Shown here piece by piece: positions 9,269-21,000 of a stretch of 24,819 nucleotides of DNA; the stretch's first letter is position 1; the number at the start of each line of letters is the position of its first letter. The notes beneath the pieces were generated by a model, which saw only the letters and a program-made list of their open reading frames with translations, was not told the origin of the DNA and did no database searches. Origin of the DNA: Ichthyophonus hoferi (taxonomy: Eukaryota; Opisthokonta; Ichthyosporea; Ichthyophonida; Ichthyophonidae). Where the stretch lies: positions 5,511 through 30,329 of the forward strand of contig NAOQ01000317.1 in NCBI GenBank assembly GCA_002751075.1, in the 5' to 3' direction. The position numbers and the translations under genes were made by a program.

Positions 9269-11354
9269 CTACTCATTCATATACCTCCTCAGTTTAGCCT
9301 CCCATAATTTCGTTTTTCGTTCCTCTGCCATCATATCCGACTTCGACCTGGCTACACAAACTTTTTTTCGTTTCACATTCTCTACAGCCCTTACATCCCC
9401 TGCGGTAAAATGCGTAATCCTAGCCTTACCCGCCCCTCCTTCTTTCTTGACACCAACTCCTGCCCTATCTCGCTTCAATATTGTAGCAACAGGATTTATC
9501 CTTCCCTCTCCATACCTTCCTAATCCCTCTCCCTCATTCCAACCATCCTTCTTTAAAAGGTGATAGCCAGGGCTTTTGACAGACATGGGCAAGACGTTAA
9601 TTACATCATGTTTTATATGAAAATTATGGAGCGTGGAAGCCAAATGCTTACTCCAATGGTCTCCCTGTACTCTAATATCACACACATCGCACCGTTTTGT
9701 ATATTTAAGGTCATTTATACCTTCTCTCTGGGGTTTTCTGCCATCATAAGATTCGGTATTATCAGTGTCATTGTATTCACTCCATCGACTTTGAGAAAGA
9801 GAGGGTACTTGTGCGTTATGATCCGAGGACTCTTGTATATTTTCTATCCCTTTATTACTACCTTCATCCACGCTAGATTTCATTGTCCGCAATGAGTTAT
9901 ATGGAGCAATACCCGACTGTTTCACTGATACAACTTGTTCTTGCACAAGAGGCTTCTGTTTAGACTGTAATTTCTTTATAGCTTCATGTTTTTCCAATAT
10001 CTCCAACACACCCCTTCTTACATTAAGGTCCTTTACCTTTCGCACTACATCACTTACAGTTAATCCTTGTCTATTAACTACTAATGAATTTGCCCCATTC
10101 TTCAGTAACCAACCAACCATCTTCAAGTGTCCTGCACAGGCGGCAGACATCAGAGGGGTCCACCCAAAGCCATCCGTACTATCTATATTTAACCAACCAC
10201 ATTCTATTATTAATTTTAAAGTATCCAAATTTCCTTCCTGTGCTGCCTGAAACATTCGTATCTTTTCTCTTTGTAGTTGTTCCGGCGCGGGTTTGGCAAT
10301 TTCTTTTTTTTTCTTTTTCCTGATAGGATGTAGGATGTCATTGGTAGGACAAGAGGGCTTAGTTGATATTGGGGTGGTAGTAAGAACCTCGTGATAGATA
10401 TGGTGAGCTTGTTCCCCAGTTAGGGATTTACCTGTATATGCAGAAAAAGGGAGAGAGAGAATGAGAAAGAGATATAGGTAGGTAGAGAGAGATAACTAGG
10501 CATTAATAATAATCCAGGTCGATTTGGATGTAGAATTCGTAGCTGCAAATCACCCGTGCTCATTAGTATGCAAAAGATAATTGGTGTAATTTATATCATC
10601 CAATCAATTGCCAATGATAAATAACAAATTGGATAGTATGAAAGTAATAAGATAAAGGGCGAACCGGTAATAGTAACTATGGCAACCTACCATATGATGT
10701 ATGAAAAAACAAGTCAGCCAATAAAAATGAAATTAATAATAATAATCACAGGCAATAGAGAGGGGAGGATGGTTATATTATATATGTTGTGTTATAATGT
10801 ATTAGATTATATTAGATTATATTATATTACACTATACTATCTCCCCTTTCCCCCTCTGTTGCTTATCAAAAAAAAACCTAGTATATATTATTGTTTAAAT
10901 ATATTTATCTCTGTATACATTACAGAGAGATGTTATAAAGAAATACATTACCAATATATAAGAACACTAAGAAGAAAAAAAGAAAAAAGGTAATTTCTAA
11001 TACTTACAACTTATAGCACCTATACTTGATCTGACTACATATAAAACACAGATAATCTCATGCAAGTAAACCATATATACACTACAGCAAAAGTGCAAAG
11101 CGCATATAAGACAGTGTGAAGTGAGTATATAGATTAGGGATAGCATGGAAAGAGGAAGAGATGGGTAGAGGTAGAGGGACAGGGAGGGGGAGAGGGAGGG
11201 GATATACTGCGAGACAATGATAATAATTACCTTTACATATTTTGTCTCTCCGTGGGTCACATGATGTTAAGTCGCTGTTAACAGCTGGTACAAAGCGAAC
11301 ATGGTGGTGAAAGGTGTGAGCCTTACGTGCTATGATAGAAGAAGGGAATGACAT
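9269..11354 (-). CDS. GPANK1: GPANK1-like protein (ankyrin repeats, C2H2-like zinc finger, G-patch), two exons
   Basis: Exon 1 is 11354-11231 and exon 2 is 10431-9269. The GT-AG intron lies at 11230-10432 and both junctions are phase 1, giving 428 residues. The N-terminus has FVPAVNSD, like the conserved start of animal GPANK1, then a short helix (GEQAHHIYHEVL) and a Lys-rich stretch near residue 80. Ankyrin repeats cover about 101-175 (AAQEGNLDTLKL, GWTPLMSAACAGHLKMV). A zinc-finger-like CDVCDIRV motif follows with Cys289, Cys292, His304 and His310. The G-patch is at about 325-367 (GWNEGEGLGRYGEGR, then PVATILKRDRAGVG). The basic C-terminus ends LRRYMNE, matching the family's RTYMN ending. 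G-patch proteins usually bind and stimulate DEAH-box RNA helicases, so a nuclear RNA-processing role is likely but not shown here. The ORF visible in exon 2 alone would start at 10255 and lose the N-terminus; matched splice sites support the longer model. The gene is divergent from TTC27 and convergent with ACTR2. Confidence 0.93.
10432..11230 (-). other. GPANK1 intron, low-complexity
   Basis: The single intron of GPANK1 (799 bp) begins GTAATT and ends CATATACAG on the gene strand. It contains purine-rich blocks near 10445-10490 and 11150-11205, (ATA)n near 10735, and TTAGATTATA repeats near 10800. The ORFs inside it are short and biased, and I see no nested gene. Confidence 0.8.
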
Positions 11355-11614
11355 ATAGTATAATGGTGGTATTATAGTGCATACAGTGTATATAATATAA
11401 TATATGCTATATATAATGATATGGTTATGGTTAAAACGGGAAATTGTGATATAGTGTTAGAATCGACTGAGTACATAAGAATAAACCTATAATTGAATAG
11501 TACAGAATAATAATATATGCAATAAATATTAGTTTACTCACGTACTATACAGTTAGTTAATATGATGACATGCAATAATCGGCCTCTTATTGGCTATGGT
11601 TGGCTCGAAACTGA
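11355..11614. promoter_or_regulatory. Upstream region of GPANK1, CCAAT-like boxes near its distal end
   Basis: This stretch is AT-rich and non-coding, directly upstream of the GPANK1 ATG. Near 11589-11606 it contains TTATTGGCT and GGTTGGCTC, which read AGCCAATAA and GAGCCAACC on the GPANK1 strand. Such boxes fit a TATA-less housekeeping promoter, but the transcription start is not visible and CCAAT motifs are common throughout this window. Confidence 0.3.
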
Positions 11615-11988
11615 NNNNNNNNNNNNNNNNNNNNNNNNNNNNNNNNNNNNNNNNNNNNNNNNNNNNNNNNNNNNNNNNNNNNNNNNNNNNNNNNNNNNNN
11701 NNNNNNNNNNNNNNNNNNNNNNNNNNNNNNNNNNNNNNNNNNNNNNNNNNNNNNNNNNNNNNNNNNNNNNNNNNNNNNNNNNNNNNNNNNNNNNNNNNNN
11801 NNNNNNNNNNNNNNNNNNNNNNNNNNNNNNNNNNNNNNNNNNNNNNNNNNNNNNNNNNNNAAACCTATAATTGAATAGTACAGAATAATAATATATGCAA
11901 TAAATATTAGTTTACTCACGTACTATACAGTTAGTTAATATGATGACATGCAATAATCGGCCTCTTATTGGCTATGGTTGGCTCGAAA
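11483..11988. repeat. Two identical 128-bp sequences flanking an N gap
   Basis: 11483-11610 and 11861-11988 read the same from AAACCTATAATTG to GGCTCGAAA, with no difference found by eye. They bracket the gap at 11615-11860. Identical flanks around a gap are typical of a scaffold join where two contig ends overlap, so this is probably one locus written twice. Confidence 0.85.
11615..11860. other. Assembly gap (246 N)
   Basis: All bases are N. Apparent ORFs across it are meaningless. It lies in the divergent GPANK1-TTC27 spacer. Confidence 1.
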
Positions 11989-11999
11989 GCTACCAATAC

Positions 12000-13020
12000 A
12001 ATTACGATATTGACATACAAGTCATGATATTAAGTCTGATAGTTCACTCATATGTCTGATATAAAAGTTCTTTAAAAAACATTTTAGTCATTTATTATTG
12101 ATTTATATTTGTTTACATGTAGAAATCTATATAATATAAATCGGGAATTGCAGATTCTTAATTAATTAATTACATTGGCATAAATTCAAATTGTAATATC
12201 CTATAATATACTACAAGATAAATAAAATGAAATAAAAAAAATAAAAAAAAATGAAATAATGCAATACCAAACTACATAATCTAAAAAAAGATAATAGAAT
12301 ATAAAATATGTAGTAAAAATACAATAAAATAGTATTCTGTAACACTAGAAATATATCATAATATAAAATATTATGTTATATTATAATGTAAACCAATTTA
12401 ATTTAATACAATCTAAAACAGTATAATATAATATAGTACAATATATTAAAAAAACTGGAACATCTGTTAGTCCAAAAGTAACTCCAAGCATACCTACATA
12501 TATAAATATGAAAATAAACTGTCAAATAAAAATTACCAAGTGTCAGCTGCTGAAGGCATTGTTTTCTGCGCACCCGTCAACTGATGAGCCATAAATTATA
12601 GTAAAACAGTAATTTGATACACCTACTAAGCATAACCTACCTCATAATACTAACTGAGAGTATAACTATTAATATGTATTATAACATGATATATGAAGTA
12701 ATAAAAGGTAATTTAATGTAATGTAATATAATCTATGATATATCATATGAAAAATATAATACAATCTATATTACACCAATAGTATAATAAATATAACAAT
12801 ATGCTATAATATATAATAATATATAATATAATATAATATCATATAATATAATAAAATATAATATCATATAATATAATAAAATATAATAAAATTTATAATA
12901 TATTATATTATAATAAACATATCATGATATACTACAATACAACACAATACTCTATAATACAGTACATTATAATATGTTATACTATATTGTATTATACTAT
13001 CATAATAATAATTAGTATAC
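12000..13020. repeat. AT satellite-like low-complexity spacer
   Basis: After the gap the spacer becomes very AT-rich. Between about 12640 and 12990 it is dominated by ATAAT/TATAATA pentamer-type repeats, most regular at 12780-12900. A less biased island near 12540-12600 (TCAGCTGCTGAAGG) codes for nothing I recognise. I see no gene. Confidence 0.8.
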
Positions 13021-13065
13021 TTGAATGTAATATAATCCCTGGCTCATGACTGGCTCACGGATCAT

Positions 13066-13120
13066 CCGGAATAAGCGGTTGGCGCCAAAAACATGAATAT
13101 TGTTGGCTAACAAGCACGTG
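13066..13120 (+). promoter_or_regulatory. Candidate TTC27 promoter: ETS-, E2F- and E-box-like sites
   Basis: Within 55 bases of a GC-richer island are CCGGAA (13066-13071, ETS-like), TTGGCGCCAAAA (13079-13090, containing the E2F core TTTGGCGC on the minus strand) and CACGTG (13115-13120, E-box). The island stands out from the AT-rich flanks and lies about 590 bp before the TTC27 ATG. A 5' UTR intron is possible: GTATAA at 13183 could be its donor, and the CATACAG just before 13702 its acceptor. This promoter is inferred from motifs only. Confidence 0.45.
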
Positions 13121-13540
13121 TTTATAAGCTAATGAGTAAATAAAAGTAAATAAATATATAAATATATATTAGCTGGGCATAGGTATAATTACTGTAAGGA
13201 CAGACATAGTGTGGGTGTGTCGAGGGTGGTATATAATTGGGTAAGAGAGAGGGAGTGGGAGAGGGAGGTATATAGAAATAGTGTTAGGAATATATTTTAT
13301 GTGTTTTATATTACGTGATGAGATTGTTGTAGTGTTATTATATGTGATGTTATGCATATATATAAGTACAAACACACATATATATATACCTATATAAAGG
13401 TGTATACATGCTCATACATTATACAACATATATACGCTTGCATACGCATGCATACACATCCATATACCCATACACTAAACTTACATTCAAACACATAATA
13501 TATCCAATAACCTGTCTCCTTCCTTGCTTGCATTTGCACC

Positions 13541-13590
13541 ACTATATATACACTATATATACACTATATATACACTATATATACACTATT
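13541..13590. repeat. 11-bp tandem repeat (ACTATATATAC)
   Basis: Four full units and part of a fifth occur in tandem with no obvious differences. The repeat lies in the putative TTC27 5' leader region and is otherwise non-coding. Confidence 0.9.
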
Positions 13591-13705
13591 ACTTATATAT
13601 GAACATGATATGGTATTATGTAAGACAGAGTTGTACCTAGATAATAAATATATATATATGTCTTTCCTTTTGTGTTGCTGATGTTATGTATGATCATACA
13701 GCAAT

Positions 13706-16700
13706 ATGAGTGTACACGAGGTAGAGATTGAGGTACTTGAGAGTCGCTCCGAGGTGTTGGAAGGACTTTTAGCTAAGGCACCTGAAGGTATTTTATAGGG
13801 AGGGAGAGTGAGGGGAGAGAGTGGGAGAGAGGAGAGGGGGAAGGGAAAGAGAGAAAGAGGGGGCGATAGAGAGTAAGAGAGGGAGTGAGAGTGGAAGAGT
13901 GACTATATTTATATCACTGCATGTATGAAGTGTTAACCATTAACTATAGGCTAGCATATGATATTAGCATACTAATCCATCATATATGATGCGTGGTAAC
14001 TAGGCAGCGTCCAATGGAATGCCCTCCGCATGGCCTTATGGGTAGTCCAGGGAGAGTATCCTAGTGTATTGCAACATGACATATTCAGAGATATGATGCT
14101 TGGCTGCCCCGAGGAGGTGGATGCTAATGGTAGGTTCATGGGAAATGGGAGGGTGTATATAGATATAGGTATAGGTACATATATGCACATGCATGCCTAT
14201 ACTATACATATGCATGTACACACGTACATATTTCTACCTACCTGTATTTATCTGCACACATGCGATGTCAAAACCTCGCCTTCTCTTCATCTTTTTTTTT
14301 CTTGCCTAGATATGGAAGCTTTAAAAATACTACCCATTCCACAGGTCTCATTATACACATTAGTGACAATATCAACGATGTATTTCTATATTTGGATGAA
14401 AGTATTAAAATATCCACCAATCAACAGGTCTGGTTAAGCACATTGGTGAAAAGGCCAATGACTATATTGAAGCATCCAGTGAGGAGGAGAAGGAATGGAG
14501 ACAGGCAATCTGCTTGTTTATTGGATGTGCTAGTGCCAATTACTTTGCACAGGTAGATCTACTGTGATATATTATATTTAATTGCATTATATTATATTAT
14601 GGTATACCATCATACACACTATCTTATATTGCCCTATATTAACTTGCTATCTTACACGAAATTCTTGCAGATGAATTGGACTGGTCCTGAGGGAAGTGTT
14701 ACTATGGAAACCATCCTTCCTGAACACCTCAAGGTATCAGAGAAGGTAATCCAATCATACTACCACTACCCCCTGGCTACCCTTTTTCATTGGTCCGAAT
14801 TCTTCTCTGCCTCTCCTTCACCTAGAAGAATCAAGCCGATTGGCCCTATTCTTTTATCAATAGACCTACCTTCACAGCCTAATAGCTAGACTAACTGGTG
14901 TACTATATATATTAGCCAATCATCTAACTTTACCTTTAGCTATACTAAGACTAGTACAAGTACTCTTTCTATTCGCGGTTAGTGTGGTCTCTTGTTATTG
15001 GTCTACTCATATGTCAGTTATTCGCCCTATGCTCCAATAGTATCCTCTATATAGGTTTGACCTTGATATTGAAATTAAGGAGTCAATTGATAGTCTATAA
15101 ATCATATGGCTTGTTTAATTAGCCGCCAATGGTATATAAGTCTTCAGTAGGCCTCTCATTGGTCGGGTACACATCATACATTTGCTAATTGGCTCACCGA
15201 GATTCCTGCTAATCATAAGAATACCCAATCATATGATACTTACTACCCAGGGCTAGTCACCTATGCCCTACCCACGATACTCTAATGCCAATGCCTATGT
15301 TGCAGATATAAAGACTACACTCTAACACTAATGCCTATGTTATATATGTAGAGAATTCACTCTGAATCTGTGGCGGCCTTGGAATGCAACGGTGAGGACT
15401 GCTTTCGCCTCGTGCGGGTTCCCCTGTTGCTGTTAGTTGCCGAGTCAGTACTAGGTTGTCGCAATCCCTCCATCTCTACTATGGTACTTATTTCTCCCTC
15501 TCCCTCTCCCTCTCCCTCTCCCTCTCCTTCTCTTCCTCCTACCTGGATTTCATCACTACCAAGGCCACCAATATGTCCATATATATATCCTCCAGCCCAA
15601 TGTCACTCTTAAAACCCTCCCCACCATTCTACTCTTCCTATTAAATTAAATTGCCAATGACATACCACACTACCACTTCTTTTCCCCAGTATTTTCTCTT
15701 CTTACATCCTATTGGACCATATCCTTTATATTTTTATTAAGATATTTTCCACCTGCTACCCTATTGGTCATTGACCTATCTTTTTGATCCAATCAGACTA
15801 GTCCCTGGTGGTGTGCCCGTGCCCAGTTCCTACATCAACAGCTCCTTAAGAACCCTGCCGCTATCTTATATGAGGGTGTTATGGCTGGCATGCAGAAGGG
15901 TAATGATTGAGCATTTAAAAATACATTCTAAAATTATTATATCATCCAATGAGACGTGTAGTATAGGCCTAGGTGATGGTGTGATTGGGTATTGTAGGCT
16001 GATCACTGTTTATTCGATTGGGCGTTAGATTACATGTGCTCTTTGTTTATTTTTAACTCTAATGCTTAATTGGTTCCGTTTCCTCCCTTACCACATACAC
16101 GTATACAGCCACTACATCATCTCTTTATTGTTCCTGATATGCTATTACTATACTATATTTTATACCTATGACTATAACAACCAGTAATCATTTATCCATT
16201 TCATTCGTCTAACACTACATGACTTTCCTCCAGTTGAAGAGCAGGATCTCTCAGAACTACCGGAAAGTCACAGGTATGTGTATGATCTCATCCTATTCAA
16301 GATGCCTGTCTTACATATATATTTACATATACTGTACTGTTCTGTTTTATTTTATTTTATTTTATGTTGTTTTGTTTTATTTTCTTTCAATTTTTAATGA
16401 TTTTGATTTTATTTTATTTTATATTATATTTAGAATCGGCAGAGCGTGTGGTAGAGCTCAATCCAAAATTAATAATAGCAATAATAATAATAATAATAAT
16501 AACTTGCCTATACACATACACGCATATATATATATATATGCACACTTGGCTATGTTCACTAGTATATAACCCTTTCGCCAATCAACCCCATGTCCCTGTA
16601 CATGATCTATATCTAATCACATACAGTACAGTACTGACCAATCATATTCACAGGAAGGAATTCATTATTCGTGCCCACGTTGAACATGCTGTTATGATGA

Positions 16701-17985
16701 ATACTTTTGGAGATACTAGAGTGGCCTTAGTACGTATTGTCCTATCATCTCTATTGTTTAAATTTTAAATTTTAAATGTATATATATATGCCTACTAGAA
16801 TGACTTTGGTACATATTGTCCTATCATCTCTATTATTTAAATTTTAATATATATTCCATTAAACCCCATGCATATGTCATATAAACACATTTATTTATTT
16901 ATAAAAGCATCAATATCAATCGGCCTCCTTCTACAATACAAATCATAACCTATTTCCATAACAACCACTAACCAATCCCCATCACCTCACCCACCTTGCA
17001 CACCCCTTCCCTTCCCCATAACCAATAGATACATACCCATGCCGCACAAGAGGCTAGCAACCTGAAGATGGAGTTGACGGGAGCCCTTGGAAGGAGAACA
17101 CGCTTCCAGACCTTTGATACTGCCCAACTAGTGTTGGCTGCAAGAAGTGGGGATGTTGTAGAGGGTAGGTGGGTGTGTTGGTTGGTTGGTTGGTTTTGCT
17201 GCTTTTACTACAGGTGTATGATTGGTTGTTAGTGTTCGGCGTTTTTTTTAAAAAAAATATATAAATCTACATGATTGACTGTGCTGGTTAGTTGGTCTTT
17301 ACAGCTGATGTTTGATTGGTTAAGTTTTTCTTATAAATTATAAATCTACATGATTGACTGTGTTAGTTATTTGGTTTTTACTACTGGTGTACAATTGATT
17401 ATTAAGTTTTTATACATATACATGATTGTGATTGGCTGTACTGTGCTTTTTTTTTATTTTCTTTGTATGATTGGCTATATGCTTATACATTAATTTTTTG
17501 TATAAATACCAAGAGATCTTTATTTGAACCAATCATTTAAAAGATTTCTATCTCTATACGTACGCATGGTCATATGATCTATGATTATTTTTATAGATGG
17601 TAACTATGTTGATAATTACAATCAGTGCGATGGGTGGGTAATTTTTCAGGGTTTTGAAGCAACCAGTGTTTGATTAAAGCAATGTCTAGACAGCCAATAA
17701 TATAATAATACAATTTACCACGTCACGCACACGTCACGGTTCTTATATGAGATTTACCTATACAGCATCATCGGAGTCCATCAAGCCCTTGAACAAAGCA
17801 CTAGAAGATGATACCGTACTAGACGATATTAACTTTGCAGGTCACGTGGCTGATCAAGAAGGAGTGTCCTTATTGGATCAGTGCACCATTCTAGCATCAT
17901 GGTAAGTATGGCATGGGCCAATTGGAAGTGGGTATATAGTATATATAGCTTTATATGGATATAAAGGTGTGTGTACATGCATGCT

Positions 17986-18016
<31 letters not shown>

Positions 18017-21000
18017 ATGGTTATTCACCTGGATATGTGATCTTAGCCAATGGTATGATATATATATATATCTGATTGTGATAATCTCTATCCAATAGAA
18101 AGTTACAGATTAGTTATTATCGTGTGTATTTATCGATAGGTAAGCATAAAGACAGTGTCATTTGATAGAGTATTGCTTGTCTGCCTTTATAGCGTGCATG
18201 TATACTATCATATCATTCTATTATTATATTATCTTGGTATGCTGCTATTATACTATTATACTATTATACTATTATATGACTATACTTCTATACTATTATA
18301 CCATTATACTATTATACTACTATACTATTATACTACTATACGATCATACTACTATACTATTATACTACTATGTTATTATACTATTATACTATGATACTAT
18401 TATACTATGATACTACTATGCTATTATACTATTATACTGTTTTCATAGCATGCATAGACCTTTCTCAAAAGTAATACTAAATCTCACATCCTATTGGTAC
18501 ATACAGCTTAAATATCAAGAACACCAATCCTAAACATGGCCTGACCACTGAGGAGATGCTTCCATACGTTAAGGCAAGCATCCAATCATCCCTCTTCTTC
18601 CATTGTATTTGTCCCAATCAAATTATTGCCCTCTTCAGCCTTGCTTCTTTCCTTGACAACAAACAGTTATTTTAATTATATAGTCAACCAGTAACAATGT
18701 GTGATGTGTTAATTAGCCACTGGGATGCACTGAGTAAGATAACCAGCCAATACACTCAGAATTGGTTTACAATACCCAATTATATCATCTATTCCAGCCT
18801 GTTTTTAAAATCAACAATATAATATAATGCAATCAATAGTGCGATGCTGTTAATTTATTTGGTGACGTTATAGCTAGCCAATCACATACTCCGTTGGTGT
18901 TTTAGCCAATCATTATACTCCATAACCGATGTTTCATTATTGGATGTAGTACTGATTGTGCTATGATTGCCTTGCCAGTGATTGGCTGATTTTTGCAAAT
19001 AAATCCCCTGAACTTGTGAATCTAAGAAGTGTGAATAATTTCATAATACCTTTACTCATTGGTACAGCTCACCATTAAAACTCACTTCGCCAGTAGTACC
19101 CGTTTATTAAAAAGTACTTGTACTGGAGATCAATTGAATGCATTCTAATATCCTATTGCACAACGAAGCTTGAATAAAGGTGATTTTAAAATTTTATAAA
19201 TTGTTAACACGATGTTTTTGTTGGTGCAGAGAGTTTTAAAGGAGACCAACACACATAATTGGCTAATCTACAGTATGGGTTTGTTGCTACGTTCCCGTCT
19301 AGAGGTAGAGAGGTTTAGGACAGCCGAGAGGGCTGTGATGCAGATCCAGGTATGAGGATGTGTATGTATGACGTAGATATGACGTATGTGTGTGACGTAT
19401 GTATATATCTATCTATCCATGTATGCATGCACGTGCTCACCACCATACCGACATAACTCTCATTGGTTCCTACCAACCTATGAAACCCATATTCCATCAT
19501 TCTCATTTATATACCCATCCACCCTGTTTTATTTATTCAAATTATCTTAATCACTATATAATACCCAATAGTTACCCTGCATTATAATGAAATCACACAG
19601 TCACTCACACACCCAATCATAACCCATCCAGGTTTTATTGGACCAATTCAATGACGAGTTAGGTAGGAAGGAAGCCTCCATCACGCACCGTATGAAATAT
19701 TTCTATAGCATTGCCTTCCCCTCTGTGCTGGGTCTACAGGTAGGTCCCGTGTATGTATATGTATGTGTGCATGTGTGTGTGTGTATGTATGCATTATGCT
19801 ATCTACTATCCTACTTACTATCCTACCTAGTAACCCACATACTATCCCATACCCTACCCTACCCTTACCCTATCTATACATTCAGAGAGAATTAGGTCAA
19901 CGTTACCTCTCTCTTGGGGTGGCTAAAAGTGCACTGGATCTTTTCGAACGCCTGGAAATGTGGGAAGAAGTAATTGAGTGTATGCAGGTTATATCAGATA
20001 CTAAAAGGGTATGTATGTATGTATGTATGTATGTATTTATACATGGATATATAAAAATCTGTGTATGTATATGTGTACTTGGACCACACAGCATCATTAT
20101 CACGCTATTTCTTTGACCTTCTCTCTCCCTCTCCCTCTCCCTCTCCCTCTAGGCCCTAGTAGTATGTGAACGTGAACTAGATAAAACACGTACGCCCCAC
20201 CTCCTTTGTGTCCTAGGAGATCTGACTGGAGACAAACAACATTACTATGAAGCCTGGGAACTCTCTGGTGGGTATTAGTGGCTTGTTAATTATAGAATTA
20301 TATATGATTGGATGTATAGATAGGCAGCATTACTATGAAGCCTGGGAACTATCTGAATGGTATTGGTGCGCTGGTGGCCAATGGCTAAGGCTGGTTAATT
20401 GTTAATTATAGAATTATTATATGATTGGATGCATGTATATACAGCATTACTATGAAGCCTTGGTGCTATCTGGTTGGTATTAATAGGCTGGTTGGCCAAT
20501 GAGTAGGGCTTATTTATTATAGAATTATATATGATTGGATGTATATATATATATCATCTTATTCATAGATATAAACACCATACCCTTATTTGGAAACTGC
20601 CTCGCCCATAACTAATCTATCCTACCCGTGACGTCATGTATTACCTTATTAGGCCACCGATTTGCACGTGCTATGAGGACATTGGGCCGTATATATATGA
20701 AGGAGGAAAAGGTAAGCCTATTGGTAGATATATATAAACAATATATTATACACCATATATATATAGATGTGTATATGTATATGTATATATTATGTTTTTT
20801 CTATGAAAGTAGTAATAAAAACTTAAGATAGACCCAATCAATCAATGCCTTAGTAATATTAATGATATATTATTATTGGAAAATTTTACTAAACATCTTG
20901 AAAAAGAAAATGAACGACTCAAAATTCTACGAACACAACGATGGAATCTACTATCACAGATTTTAGCCATCATCAATAATACAATAATGTATTTTAATAT

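Noticed and set aside
9219-10323. Plus-strand ORFs at 9219-9563, 9560-9895 and 10084-10323
   Set aside because: They are antisense shadows of the GPANK1 coding exon, without family resemblance.
11562-11919. ORFs spanning the N gap
   Set aside because: Almost all of their residues are unknown bases.
14310-14343. Possible extra TTC27 exon (DMEALKILPIPQ) between exons 2 and 3
   Set aside because: It has an acceptor and a CAG/GTCTCA donor, but it ends in phase 0 whereas exon 3 needs phase 1. Exon 2 joins exon 3 directly in phase and matches the TTC27 family without it.
16434-16480. Exon-like SAERVVELNPK segment in TTC27 intron 7
   Set aside because: No usable donor follows and it is not in the required frame. 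Exon 7 joins exon 8 at 16654 with matching phase.
18155-18410. Two overlapping Tyr/Leu/Ile-rich ORFs
   Set aside because: They translate the TATACTAT repeat inside TTC27 intron 10.
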